Shown piece after piece: positions 41,910 through 50,121 of a DNA stretch of 64,000 bases. The position numbers were made by a program, and so were the translations under genes. The DNA is from Streptomyces canus (GTDB lineage Bacteria > Actinomycetota > Actinomycetes > Streptomycetales > Streptomycetaceae). Where the stretch lies: NCBI RefSeq assembly GCF_030816965.1, contig NZ_JAUSYQ010000002.1, forward strand, positions 9,662,001 to 9,726,000, read 5' to 3'. The first letter of the stretch is position 1. Every line of letters starts with the position of its first letter. Under the pieces are notes generated by a model, which did no database searches, was not told the DNA's origin, and worked only from the letters and a program-made list of their open reading frames with translations.

Positions 41910-42569
41910 ATGAACGCAGACGTCTTGCGCGCCGCCTATGAGGCCTTCGCGGTCGTCGTACGCCCCCTCGGGGACGAGGAGTCCTGGCGGCCCACCGGCT
42001 GCGCGGGCTGGGCGGTGCGCGACCTGGTCTTCCACTGTGCCGGGGACGCCCAGCGGGCCCTGGTCGCCCTGCACACGCCCGCGGGCGGACCGCCCGACCG
42101 GGACGCCGTGACCTACTGGCGGGACTGGGCGCCGGACCTTGCCGGCGCGGCGAACGGACGGCGCTGGAACCGGGTGAGCGCCAGCATGTTCCTCGACTTC
42201 CGCCAGCTGCGCGACCTGTATCTGGAGACGACCGCGGCCGCCGTGAACGCCGCCGCGGACGCCCGGCCGGATCTGCGGGTCGCCACTCAGGGCCATGTGC
42301 TGACGGCCGGGGACCTCATGCTCACCCTCGCCGTCGAGGCCACCATCCACCACCTCGACCTCGTCACCGACCTGCCGGAGGCCGTCGGACCGTCCCCGGC
42401 GGGCCTGGCCGCGGTGCGCGCCACCCTCGACGGTCTCCTCGGCCGGCCCGTTCCGCTCGACTGGAGTGACGAGCACTACGCCCGCGCAGCCACCGGACGC
42501 ACGCCGCTCACGGACCCCGAACGCCGCGCCCTCGGACCCGACGCGGACCGCTTCCCGCTGTTCAGCTGA
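41910..42569 (+). CDS. maleylpyruvate isomerase/mycothiol-dependent enzyme-like (DinB fold)
   Basis: The 219-residue protein starts DVLRAAYEAFAVVVRPLGDEESWRPTGCAGWAVRDLVFHCAGDAQRALVALH. This is the DinB-like four-helix domain seen in the N-terminus of mycothiol-dependent maleylpyruvate isomerases; a conserved His (HCAGD) and a later HHLDL could bind metal. The protein probably uses mycothiol or a metal, but its substrate is unknown. It is divergent from the PaoA gene with 112 bases between starts. Confidence 0.78.
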   Translation: MNADVLRAAYEAFAVVVRPLGDEESWRPTGCAGWAVRDLVFHCAGDAQRALVALHTPAGGPPDRDAVTYWRDWAPDLAGAANGRRWNRVSASMFLDFRQLRDLYLETTAAAVNAAADARPDLRVATQGHVLTAGDLMLTLAVEATIHHLDLVTDLPEAVGPSPAGLAAVRATLDGLLGRPVPLDWSDEHYARAATGRTPLTDPERRALGPDADRFPLFS

Positions 42570-42594
42570 TCTGCCTCTTCAGCTGATCTGCTGG
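42561..42594. repeat. 17-bp tandem repeat holding both stop codons of convergent genes
   Basis: TTCAGCTGATCTGC occurs at 42561-42574 and 42578-42591, in two 17-base units. The plus-strand DinB-like gene ends in copy one (TGA to 42569), and the minus-strand gene ends in copy two (stop at 42579). The duplication encodes no ordered element. Confidence 0.6.
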
Positions 42595-43691
42595 TCCGAG
42601 TCCTCGTCGCGGGCCGCGGGCTTCAAGGTGCCCTTCCAGCGCCCGAACGTCCGGGACAGCTGCTGCAACGGCGAGGTGGCCCCCGGATCCGCACGGGGCT
42701 CCGGCGCCGGGGCGTTCTCGCGGTAGATGGCCAGCGCCTCGTTCGCCCGCTCGGCGGCCTCCCGGTACAGGTCCCGGGACTTCGTCATGGCCTCCAGGGC
42801 GTCGGCGTACATCGTCACGAGCGCGCGCTCGCGTGCGAGTTCCTCCTCCAGCGTCAGCAGCTGCCACTGTTCCCGCAGAGCGGTCACCGCCGCCCAGGCG
42901 TCGTCCGGCAGCGGCTTGGGCATCATGGCGTAGCGCGTCACGGTCGCGATGAGCTCGGTGGGCTCCGAGCCGTCGAGGAACACACTGCGTACGGAGAAGT
43001 CCTGGCCGTCGTAGCCGGGCGGCACCGGCGTCCCGGGCAGCACCACGGCCCCGCCGCGCGGCACCTCCACGCCGAAGTCCTTCACGGCCCAGTTGAGGAC
43101 CCGCAGCTGGTGCGGCTGCGCCCGGTGCTCGACCACGCGGTGGCGCAGACCGGGCGGCACCATGTCCGCCAGCGGGCGTCGGCCGCGCTGGTCGGTGGTC
43201 ATGGCCTCGTGGACGACGACATGCACGGCCCAGCTGCCCCGCACGGCCTGCCGGAGCAGTCGCCGTACGTCCTTGTCCTCCTCGGGCAGCACACTCAGGT
43301 CTCTCAGACGCAGCCCCGTGGCGGCGTCACGGTCCCAGAAGACGTCCGCGCTGTCGGGCCAGAACATGGTCGCGGGCGACGGCCACCGCAGATCCCAGGG
43401 CTGCTCCGCCTCGGCGGCCAGCACCCACTCCTGTCCGCCGCTCGACACAGGGGCGAGCGAGAGCCGGGCCCTGACGGTCACCTCGTCGGCGACCCGCCAG
43501 CGGGCCTCGAAGACGCGGTCCGGGTCGTCCCCGGCTCCGGAGGGCTCCTGGAAGCCGTCGAGGGTCGCGCTCTCCTTCAGTCGCTCCAGGTTGTGGCGCA
43601 GGACGTCGGCCGCGTCGGATCCGAGATGGCGGCCGCGGGCCAGCCAGACGGTGGAAGGTGCCGTGGGGTCTGCCGTGGGAGTGCTTGACAT
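42579..43691 (-). CDS. conserved hypothetical protein with C-terminal coiled coil
   Basis: The 370-residue protein starts at ATG 43691 (MSSTPTADPTAPSTVWLARG). It has a beta-rich first half (ARWRVADEVTVRARLSLAPVSSGGQEWVLAAEAEQPWDLRWP) with several Trp-rich turns. A C-terminal helix follows at about 280-340 (LREQWQLLTLEEELARERALVTMYADALEAMTKSRDLYREAAERANEALAIYRE), likely a coiled coil. No enzyme motif was recognised. The role is unknown. It faces the DinB-like gene in convergent orientation. Confidence 0.7.
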   Translation of the reverse strand: MSSTPTADPTAPSTVWLARGRHLGSDAADVLRHNLERLKESATLDGFQEPSGAGDDPDRVFEARWRVADEVTVRARLSLAPVSSGGQEWVLAAEAEQPWDLRWPSPATMFWPDSADVFWDRDAATGLRLRDLSVLPEEDKDVRRLLRQAVRGSWAVHVVVHEAMTTDQRGRRPLADMVPPGLRHRVVEHRAQPHQLRVLNWAVKDFGVEVPRGGAVVLPGTPVPPGYDGQDFSVRSVFLDGSEPTELIATVTRYAMMPKPLPDDAWAAVTALREQWQLLTLEEELARERALVTMYADALEAMTKSRDLYREAAERANEALAIYRENAPAPEPRADPGATSPLQQLSRTFGRWKGTLKPAARDEDSDQQIS

Positions 43692-43870
43692 GGGTCCATC
43701 TGTGAGAAGGAGTGGTGCGTGCGAGGGCCAAGTATCGTCGCCGCAGGCCCGTACGGACCAGGCGGGTCCGGCAGGCGGACACGTCCGGTGTGCGCTGCCC
43801 GCCGACACGTGATCTGCCCCGCGCACACGGGGCGCACACGCTCCGCACAGAGCAACCGCGCTTCACTCGT

Positions 43871-43950
43871 GCCCTGTTCGGACCCCGCACGCCAAAATGA
43901 CCTCCCGAACAGGGCCCGCCCACCATCCGCATTGGGGCGGGCCCTGTTCG
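43871..43950. repeat. three-copy GCCCTGTTCG inverted repeat array in a 324-base intergenic region
   Basis: The segment 43692-44015 separates divergent genes. It holds GCCCTGTTCGG at 43871-43881, its exact complement CCGAACAGGGC at 43905-43915, and GCCCTGTTCG again at 43941-43950. The last two form a perfect 16-bp stem (43906-43921 with 43935-43950) around a 13-base loop; the first two form a competing 11-bp stem with 23 bases between. Alternative structures are therefore possible. Both flanking genes read away from it, so it is not their terminator. Confidence 0.65.
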
Positions 43951-43983
43951 CCGTTTCCACCCGATCGTACGTTTCGGCTCGCT

Positions 43984-44008
43984 GAATATATCGGAAGCCG
44001 ATATATTC
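43984..44008. promoter_or_regulatory. PadR operator palindrome
   Basis: GAATATATCGG (43984-43994) is the exact complement of CCGATATATTC (43998-44008) with AAG between. The AT-rich, perfect 25-base palindrome ends 7 bases before the PadR start at 44016. PadR regulators often bind such sites in their own promoters, so negative autoregulation is likely. Confidence 0.75.
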
Positions 44009-44015
44009 TTGTTTC

Positions 44016-44411
44016 ATGGCACCGAGGAACATGACACAGGCGGCGTTCTTCGTTCTGACCGCCCTCGCCGACCAGCCGCGGCACGGCTACGGCATCCTGC
44101 GCGAGGTCGAGGAACTGTCCGAAGGGGCCGTACAGATGCGCGTCGGCACCCTCTACGGCGTACTGGACCGGCTCACCGCCGACGAACTGATCGTGCTGGA
44201 CCGCGAGGAGGTGCAGCAGGGCCGGCTACGGCGCTACTACCGCCTCACCGACGAGGGCACCGTGGCACTGGACGCCGAGGCGGAGCGGCTGGCCGCCGGA
44301 GCGAGCGCCGCGAAGAGGCGCATCGCCGAAGGACGGCGTAGCCCCGGAAGTGCTCCTGGAACGACCGGCACGCCCGCCACGGGCCACGGACTCGCCGGAG
44401 GTCTGGCATGA
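44016..44411 (+). CDS. PadR family transcriptional regulator
   Basis: The 131-residue protein has the PadR winged helix: MTQAAFFVLTALADQPRHGYGILREVEELSEGAVQMRVGTLYGVLDRLTADELIVLDREE, then RRYYRLTDEGTVALDAEAERL. An alanine/glycine-rich tail of about 30 residues follows. PadR regulators repress genes for drug export or stress and respond to small ligands. No ribosome site precedes ATG 44016, so it could be leaderless or the start could be ATG 44031. Its stop overlaps the next gene's ATG by four bases. Confidence 0.93.
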   Translation: MAPRNMTQAAFFVLTALADQPRHGYGILREVEELSEGAVQMRVGTLYGVLDRLTADELIVLDREEVQQGRLRRYYRLTDEGTVALDAEAERLAAGASAAKRRIAEGRRSPGSAPGTTGTPATGHGLAGGLA

Positions 44412-45412
44412 CGACGCTGCTCGAAGCCCGTTACCGCGCCGTCCTGCGCCTGCTGCCCGCCTACTACCGGCGCGAGCGCGAGGAGGAGATGGTCGAGACC
44501 TACCTCTGGGACGTCGACCAGGAGACCCAGGACCAGAGCCGGCCCACCCTCGGCGAGGTGGCGAGCATCGTCGCGCTGGCCGTGCGCAGCAGGCTCGGCG
44601 CGAGCGGCGTGCCCCGCCGGTACGCCGTGCTCGGCTCGGCCGTCCGCCTCTTCGCGCTCTTCGCCGTCCTGCTGCAGGCGGCGTCCGCCGTGGTCGACCG
44701 GGTTCTGGGACTGACCTGGGCGTCGACCCGTGGCGGGAGCCAATGGGACATGTTCACGGACGGCTTCACCGGTCACGGCGTGTGGGCCGGCGCCGTCGCG
44801 GCCGCCCAGTGGTTCCTGCCGCTGCTGTGGACGGTCGCCTACTTCGCCCTCCTGCGCGACCGCCGCCGTCTCGCCCAGGCCTCCGCACTCGTGGCGGCCC
44901 TGCCGACGCTCCTGCCGCTGGTCGATCTCTGGGCTCGCGACTTCGCCCCCTCGGACTCCGCCTATGTCGTCGCGGCCGCCGTGCTGGCCTGGTCGTCGGC
45001 GCTGGCACTCGGCGCGGCCCATCACCGCGACGCGCCCCCGGCGGCTCTTCCCGTGGGCGCGCCCGGCCTGGTCTTCGCCGCCTGCTGTGTGCTGATGGGC
45101 GGCTCCGTGGTGGCACTGCCCGGCGGGGTCGACACCGTCTGGGCGCTCGTCACGTGCTACCTCGTGACGTCCCTCGCCTGGCTGCTGTACCGCGCGCGGG
45201 GCGAGAACCGCGTCCCCGCCGAAGAGGCCGGCGCCCTTGCGGCGCTGGGTCTGCTTCTCCTGACGGTCCGGATCACCGCGGTCTACCCGTGGCTCGACGT
45301 CCTGCCCGGCGCGCTGCGCGTGGGTGTCCTGACCCAGGCGGCGGCCCTGGTCGCACTGACCGCCGCGCTGGCCGTCCTGAGCGGACGCGACCTGCTCAGC
45401 CGTGGTACGTGA
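44408..45412 (+). CDS. polytopic membrane protein coupled to PadR
   Basis: The 334-residue protein has a cytoplasmic head (LEARYRAVLRLLPAYYRREREEEMVETYLWDVDQETQDQSRP) followed by eight to nine hydrophobic segments. The ATGA overlap at 44408-44411 couples its translation to PadR. Such PadR-linked proteins with a LLPAYYRREREEEMVETYLWD head recur in actinobacteria; function is unknown. Its last 17 bases overlap the convergent lamin-tail gene. Confidence 0.8.
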   Translation: MTTLLEARYRAVLRLLPAYYRREREEEMVETYLWDVDQETQDQSRPTLGEVASIVALAVRSRLGASGVPRRYAVLGSAVRLFALFAVLLQAASAVVDRVLGLTWASTRGGSQWDMFTDGFTGHGVWAGAVAAAQWFLPLLWTVAYFALLRDRRRLAQASALVAALPTLLPLVDLWARDFAPSDSAYVVAAAVLAWSSALALGAAHHRDAPPAALPVGAPGLVFAACCVLMGGSVVALPGGVDTVWALVTCYLVTSLAWLLYRARGENRVPAEEAGALAALGLLLLTVRITAVYPWLDVLPGALRVGVLTQAAALVALTAALAVLSGRDLLSRGT

Positions 45413-45887
45413 TGTACCCGTTGCCGTCCCGGTCGTTGGCGCTCTTCGTGTACGCGTGGGTGTCGGCGTGGCTGCCCGACGGCTTGTACAGGTAGATCGT
45501 GTCCTTGTCGTTGTTCCACATGAAGTTGCAGTTGTCGCGGTACACGACGTTCTTCGCGTCCGAGTCGTCACCGCGCCCGCCGCGCAGCTTGACGTAGTCG
45601 CCGGGCTGGAGGGAGTGGCTCGCGGTGAAGGTGAACTTGTTGCCCGCCGCGTCCTTCACGACGTACCCCTTGAGGTTCACCGTCGCGGTCCTCGAGTAGT
45701 TCTTGATCGTGAGGTACTCCTCGTCGGTGTTGCCGGTGGCGCAGTTGTTGGAGTCCCGGCCCGGGGCGTCGTACTGGACGCCCTTGATCTTCAGTGCCGA
45801 CGAGTACTCGGCGGCGTGGGCCGGGACCGCGGCCAGCACGGTCAGCGCGCCTGCGGCCGCGACCACGGCTATGTGTCCTCTACGCAT
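45396..45887 (-). CDS. secreted lamin-tail domain protein
   Basis: From ATG 45887 the protein has 163 residues with a Sec signal (MRRGHIAVVAAAGALTVLAAVPAHA, cleavage near residue 25). The mature part reads like a lamin-tail beta sandwich: LKIKGVQYDAPGRDSN, DEEYLTIKNYSRTATVNLKGYVVKDAAGNKFTF, HSLQPGDYVKLRGGRG, KDTIYLYKPSGSHADTHAY. Such domains occur in secreted actinobacterial proteins, often beside nucleases or phosphodiesterases. A secreted phosphodiesterase-type gene lies 146 bases upstream on the same strand. Confidence 0.85.
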   Translation of the reverse strand: MRRGHIAVVAAAGALTVLAAVPAHAAEYSSALKIKGVQYDAPGRDSNNCATGNTDEEYLTIKNYSRTATVNLKGYVVKDAAGNKFTFTASHSLQPGDYVKLRGGRGDDSDAKNVVYRDNCNFMWNNDKDTIYLYKPSGSHADTHAYTKSANDRDGNGYITYHG

Positions 45888-46033
45888 GGAAAAGCCCCCC
45901 TGTGAAGGTCTCGTGAAGGAGGCCTGGAGCGTATACAACGCGGAGCGCCAAGGGGGCTTTTCGGTTCGATTGGCAACCTGTTCGGAATACGGCGTCCTGC
46001 TTCTCGGAAGGAGGCCCAGCTCGCGTCGGTGGG

Positions 46034-47374
46034 TCAGCGCTGGGTGTAGATGAAGCCGACCTTGTCGACCTCGTCGCCGCCACGGCCGTGGAACCCGGCG
46101 ATCTGCCAGCCGGTCGGTGCGGTGCGGGTCACGCAGTCGGAGGTGGTGGTGCCGCCGGTCAGGGTGCGGCCGAGGTTGGTGGTGAACTTGGCGTAGAAGA
46201 TCCGTGTGCGGCCGTCCTTCTCGGCCTGGCACAGGTTCGCCGTGGTCACGTACTCGCCACTGCCGAGGGTCAGTGCGGATGCGGTGCCGCCGGTGCCGCC
46301 GTGGGTGAGGGTCGTGCCGCTGGCGAGAGTCAGGCTCAGTTGGTCGATGCGGGAGCCGGCCCGCAGGGCGAGGGTGGTGGCGCGGGCGCTGGCGGGGACG
46401 CTGTTGATGTCGTTGTAGTAGTCGCCGTGCGGGCCGCCGTACTGCTCGCTGAGCTGGTAGGCGGCGTTGCGTGACCAGGTGAAGCCGACGCTGATCGGGT
46501 CGTGGTCGGAGAGCATGAGCCCGGCGTCGGTGAGGAACTTGGCGTGCTCGTTGTTGTACGAGGTGGCGTTCAGTGAGACGAGTCTGCTGCTGCGGTAGAG
46601 GACTTTGTCGACGACCTCGCAGGTGTTGGGGACGGTGGCGCCGCTCTGGTCGCAGACCAGGGCGTCGCTGCCCTTGGCGGGCGGGGTGCCGCCGCGGATG
46701 AGCTGGACCCAGGGGTCGGTGAGGCCGTTGGCGGCGGCGAACTCGGCGATGGTGTCGCCGGAGCGGGTGTAGCGGGTGTTGGTGTCGCCCATGACCACGA
46801 CCGCGTTGCCTGCCGAGTGGGTCTGGATGAAGGCGGTCAGCTGGTTGAGGTTGTCGGCGCGGGAGGCGAGGTCGCCGTCGTTGGTGCCCGCGTTGGTGTG
46901 CAGGTTGTAGAAGTCGACGTAGACGCCCTCGGCGAGGCGCTCGCGCATGAAGGTGAAGCCCTTGGGCGTGAGGCAGTCGCCCGAGTCCACCTGGCAGGAG
47001 TTCCAGCGCACCCGCTCGAAGTCGTCCTCGTCGTAGGGGATCTTCGAAAGGGTGTTGAGGCCGCTGCCGATGCCGGCGCCGCCGCTGGTGGGGGTGCGGT
47101 AGGCGTGGCTCGTGTCGCCCGCGTAGAGGTAGGCGTGATAGTTGAAGTCCTCTTCCACGTGGACGATGTCGTAGGGCGCTACGCGCCGGCCGATCGCCGT
47201 GGTGCTCGATTCGCGGGGTGTGGGCGCGCTGGAGATGGCTTCGGGCAGGCCGGCGACGTTGTAGCTGAGGACGCTGAAGCTGCCCGAGTCGGCGGCCGTG
47301 GCGGAGGGGGCGGCCGCGGTGAGGCCTCCGAGGACGGCGGTGGTCGCCGCCAGAGCGGCGAGGAGTCTGCGCAT
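46034..47374 (-). CDS. secreted sphingomyelinase-like phosphodiesterase (EEP plus lectin-like domain)
   Basis: The 446-residue protein has a signal peptide (residues 1-27, APSATA) and an endonuclease/exonuclease/phosphatase domain. Its motifs are LSYNVAGLP (Asn), HVEEDFNYH (Glu), YNLHTNA, VVMGDTNTRY and LSDHDPISVGF, the catalytic Asp-His pair. The last 130 residues form a jacalin-like or similar beta domain (AGSRIDQLSLTLASG, GGRGGDEVDKVGFIY-type repeat) that may bind carbohydrate. It most resembles bacterial neutral sphingomyelinases or phospholipases C. Confidence 0.88.
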   Translation of the reverse strand: MRRLLAALAATTAVLGGLTAAAPSATAADSGSFSVLSYNVAGLPEAISSAPTPRESSTTAIGRRVAPYDIVHVEEDFNYHAYLYAGDTSHAYRTPTSGGAGIGSGLNTLSKIPYDEDDFERVRWNSCQVDSGDCLTPKGFTFMRERLAEGVYVDFYNLHTNAGTNDGDLASRADNLNQLTAFIQTHSAGNAVVVMGDTNTRYTRSGDTIAEFAAANGLTDPWVQLIRGGTPPAKGSDALVCDQSGATVPNTCEVVDKVLYRSSRLVSLNATSYNNEHAKFLTDAGLMLSDHDPISVGFTWSRNAAYQLSEQYGGPHGDYYNDINSVPASARATTLALRAGSRIDQLSLTLASGTTLTHGGTGGTASALTLGSGEYVTTANLCQAEKDGRTRIFYAKFTTNLGRTLTGGTTTSDCVTRTAPTGWQIAGFHGRGGDEVDKVGFIYTQR

Positions 47375-47601
47375 GGGGAGTGTCTCCTGACGGAGTGGCG
47401 CGGGTGAATGGAGCGAGCGGGACAGAAGTTACCGCCGGTTACCCCATGTTGTCGCGGTGTCGCGCGCTCCTTTGCCGCCAAGTCCCCCGCTCCTGACCGG
47501 CCGTTGGGGCCCCGCGCCCGCCACCGTTCATCTCTCCTTCACGCGCGATGGCTGAATCCCGGCCCTGCGGATGCCGGGGTTCCAGATCGACAGGAGTTGT
47601 G

Positions 47602-47635
47602 GAATTTCCGCGCGGCATATCTGTCTACGATATGA
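47602..47635 (+). promoter_or_regulatory. possible ECF-type promoter overlapping a CATATC/GATATG palindrome
   Basis: GGAAT (47602-47606) is followed after 17 bases by GTC. CATATC (47617-47622) and GATATG (47630-47635) form a short palindrome, and the gene at 47660 begins 24 bases later. The GGAAT-N17-GTC shape resembles ECF sigma promoters, but the match is loose. Confidence 0.3.
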
Positions 47636-47659
47636 AGATCGTACGGAGAGGGAACGCGC

Positions 47660-48565
47660 GTGAGTGAACCACCAGTCCTCGTCTGCCCGGAGTGCGCGGC
47701 GCCCAGGGCGGCGGACGGCACTCCCTCCTGCACCTGCGCGCACCGCGCCTCCGAGGCCCACATCGAGTCCCGTACGGCCGAGGCGGCAGCCGCGGAGGAC
47801 TTCGACCCGGTGCGCATACGACCCTTCGTGGAGGTCGGCGAGGAACCGGCGGACCCGGTCGGCGAGCCGGAACCGGCGGGCCTGACAGGGGACTTGGGTG
47901 AAGTCACCGAGGCCGCGACGGACGCGGAACAGGAGCCTGTTCGGCAGCCGCCCATGGAGCCCCCGACCGACGGCGCCCCCGACGGTCGGAAGCGGCGGAC
48001 GGTCATCGTCGCCGGGGCGGGAGCGGCCGCCGCCGTCCTGGTCACGGGAGGCTTCGTCGGCGGGTTCTTCACCTACGACGGCCCTTCACGGAACGATTCC
48101 GTGGTCGGCGGGGTGCGCGCGGGTGTACCGGAGTCGCAACCGTCGTCGAGCAGCCCGTCCGTCACCGCTTCCTCTCCTACGGCCACCTCGAAACAGTCGT
48201 CCCGGCCGCCCTCCTCCTCGCCGAGCGCGGAGGCCGGCGACAGCGCGTCCCCGACGGGCACCGCCACCCCGACCGGGATCCCGTCGAGCGCGGCCGCCAC
48301 CGCCACGGTGGCCCCGGGCCCGACTGTGTCGAGCGGCCGGCCGCCTGTCCTCAGTCTCGGCGACCAGGGGCCCGAGGTCGTCGAACTCCAGCTCCGCCTC
48401 CGGCAGGTCGGCATCTACGACGGGGAAGCCGACGGCGACTTCGACCAGCAGGTCCAGAGGGCGGTGCGCACCTACCAGGTCACCCGCTTCGTCCTTCAGG
48501 ACGGGGCCGGCGTGTACGGCAAGGCGACACGCGCTTCACTCGAGTCCGAGACCTCGGAGCCGTGA
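47660..48565 (+). CDS. membrane-anchored peptidoglycan-binding protein with zinc-ribbon-like N-terminus
   Basis: The 301-residue protein starts VLVCPECAAPRAADGTPSCTC, with Cys9, Cys12, Cys24 and Cys26 placed like a zinc ribbon. An acidic segment and a membrane helix follow (TVIVAGAGAAAAVLVTGGFVGGFF, about 113-136). Outside is a Ser/Pro/Thr-rich linker and a peptidoglycan-binding domain at about 232-296 (LSLGDQGPEVVELQLRLRQVGIYDGEADGDFDQQVQRAVRTYQ). It is a single-pass envelope protein with an intracellular metal site. The 3' end overlaps the next gene by 70 bases on the opposite strand. Confidence 0.85.
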   Translation: MSEPPVLVCPECAAPRAADGTPSCTCAHRASEAHIESRTAEAAAAEDFDPVRIRPFVEVGEEPADPVGEPEPAGLTGDLGEVTEAATDAEQEPVRQPPMEPPTDGAPDGRKRRTVIVAGAGAAAAVLVTGGFVGGFFTYDGPSRNDSVVGGVRAGVPESQPSSSSPSVTASSPTATSKQSSRPPSSSPSAEAGDSASPTGTATPTGIPSSAAATATVAPGPTVSSGRPPVLSLGDQGPEVVELQLRLRQVGIYDGEADGDFDQQVQRAVRTYQVTRFVLQDGAGVYGKATRASLESETSEP

Positions 48566-49965
48566 CCGCCGGGCAGGCGCTGGGTGCGGTGGCCGTCGGA
48601 GAGGTGTGCGCGGTCGTAGGGGCGGGGGTAACCGGCGGGGGAGTAGGGGAGATAGCGGGCCGGTGATCCCGGATCGGCTTCGTCGGCACGTGAGTTGAGG
48701 GCGGCGGGATCGCTGCCTGCCCAGTGGCCGGTCACGATCCGGTCCTCCAGTGTGTGCAGGGCGGCGAGTTGCTCGCCGGGGCTGAAGGTGCAGTGGCCGG
48801 CGTTGTCGACATAGCGCTGTCGCAGGAGGGGTGCCGAGCCCGCGGCCGTGGCGGCCCGGCGGTAGGCGCTCTCGGACTGCACCGGGATCAGCGCGTCGCC
48901 AGTGGTGTGGATGGTGAGCTGGGGCTTGGTGAGGCGGCCGGTGAAGGAGCTGGTACGGCTCATCCAGTCGACGGCCTTCGCGTCGGCGCGGATGCGCGGG
49001 GCCTTGTCGAGAGTGTTGAGGTCGGACTTCAGGGAGAGGCCGGCCTTCTCGTACAACTCCTTGACCTCTTTGAGGTAGGGGGAGTTGCGGAGCATCGCGT
49101 GGTAGTCGACCCCGGTGTTCCACGACATGGTGCCGCCCGCCCGGGACTCGGCCTCCTGGCGCCAGACGAAGGCGGGGAACTTCACCAGCCCGACGACGGC
49201 CTGGTACTGGCCCGACTGCTGGGCTTCCCAGTCGGTGGGCGCGGGCCGGGACTGTGAAGGGTCGTTCCAGCCGGGGATGTTGTGCAGGGCCGCGGCGAGC
49301 GCGATACGGGCCCGGCCGTCGGCGGTCTGCTGCGCCTCGGTGAGGACGGCGGCCATGGCGTCGGACGCCTGGGTCGCGGCGGCCGCGCTCGGCAGTGCGG
49401 TCAGCCGGATCCCGGAGTCGGGTGCGAGGAGCGTCTTCAGTGCGAAGACCGGGTCCAGCGTGCTGTTCCAGTTGGCGACGCCGCCCTGGACCAGCCCACA
49501 CATCGACAGCGAACCGGTGAGACGGTGCGCGTGGTGCTCCGCGAGGGCGGTCGTGACGAGGCCGCCGTACGACGTGCCCCAGGCGATGGTGCGCCCGGCA
49601 CGTCCGAAGCGGGCGGTGAAGGTGTCGAGGGTGGCGAGCTGGTCGGGCACGGCCTCGGTCACGGCCCATCCGGTGGTGGCGTACGAGGACCCGATGAGGG
49701 CGTAACCCTGGTTCAGCAGCAGCGACTTCGTGGTGTCGTCGGGCGCGTTGCGCGCCGCGTTGGGGGCGCCGGACGGCGTGTAGCCGTGGCTGTAGAGAAG
49801 GACCGTGCCGTTCCAGCCGGCCGGCACATCCATGACGTAGGTCGCGCCGGACGGCAGGCGGCCCTCGGCATGGACGTCCTCGGCGGCGTAGGCGGTCGGG
49901 GTGAGGGGAGCGGCGAGCAGCAGTGCCGCGACGGCGACGAGCGTACGGGTGCGGATGCGGTGCAT
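48496..49965 (-). CDS. secreted alpha/beta hydrolase
   Basis: The 489-residue protein (ATG 49965) has a signal peptide ending near residue 28 (TPTAYAAED). The nucleophile elbow is GTSYGG with Ser132. The acid and histidine are likely Asp in TTGDALIPV and His in DNAGHCTF. It has the broad alpha/beta-hydrolase fold of secreted Streptomyces esterases or peptidases. Its last 24 codons overlap the convergent peptidoglycan-binding gene, giving a low-complexity tail that may be read-through. Confidence 0.82.
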   Translation of the reverse strand: MHRIRTRTLVAVAALLLAAPLTPTAYAAEDVHAEGRLPSGATYVMDVPAGWNGTVLLYSHGYTPSGAPNAARNAPDDTTKSLLLNQGYALIGSSYATTGWAVTEAVPDQLATLDTFTARFGRAGRTIAWGTSYGGLVTTALAEHHAHRLTGSLSMCGLVQGGVANWNSTLDPVFALKTLLAPDSGIRLTALPSAAAATQASDAMAAVLTEAQQTADGRARIALAAALHNIPGWNDPSQSRPAPTDWEAQQSGQYQAVVGLVKFPAFVWRQEAESRAGGTMSWNTGVDYHAMLRNSPYLKEVKELYEKAGLSLKSDLNTLDKAPRIRADAKAVDWMSRTSSFTGRLTKPQLTIHTTGDALIPVQSESAYRRAATAAGSAPLLRQRYVDNAGHCTFSPGEQLAALHTLEDRIVTGHWAGSDPAALNSRADEADPGSPARYLPYSPAGYPRPYDRAHLSDGHRTQRLPGGHGSEVSDSSEARVALPYTPAPS

Positions 49966-50059
49966 CACGAGATGTGGGCTCCTCGGGGGCAGTCCGTATT
50001 TTCCTGCGGTCGGGGGGACTGACACCGGCGAAAGTAGGCGTGTACATTGCGGGCGTCAA

Positions 50060-50076
50060 TGATGTGCACAACATCA
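50060..50076. promoter_or_regulatory. palindrome upstream of the solute-binding lipoprotein gene
   Basis: TGATGT-GCACA-ACATCA forms 6-bp arms around a 5-base centre. Its middle TGTGCACA is itself palindromic. It lies 46 bases before ATG 50122, where an operator would be expected. Confidence 0.4.
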
Positions 50077-50121
50077 GTCGACGGGTCGTGAGGCGTTCTG
50101 GCGCCTCGTCAGGAGGGCCCC

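Noticed and set aside
42578..42594. Terminator hairpin between the convergent genes at 42.57 kb
   Set aside because: The repeat is direct, not inverted, and forms no stable stem apart from short AGCTGAT pairings.
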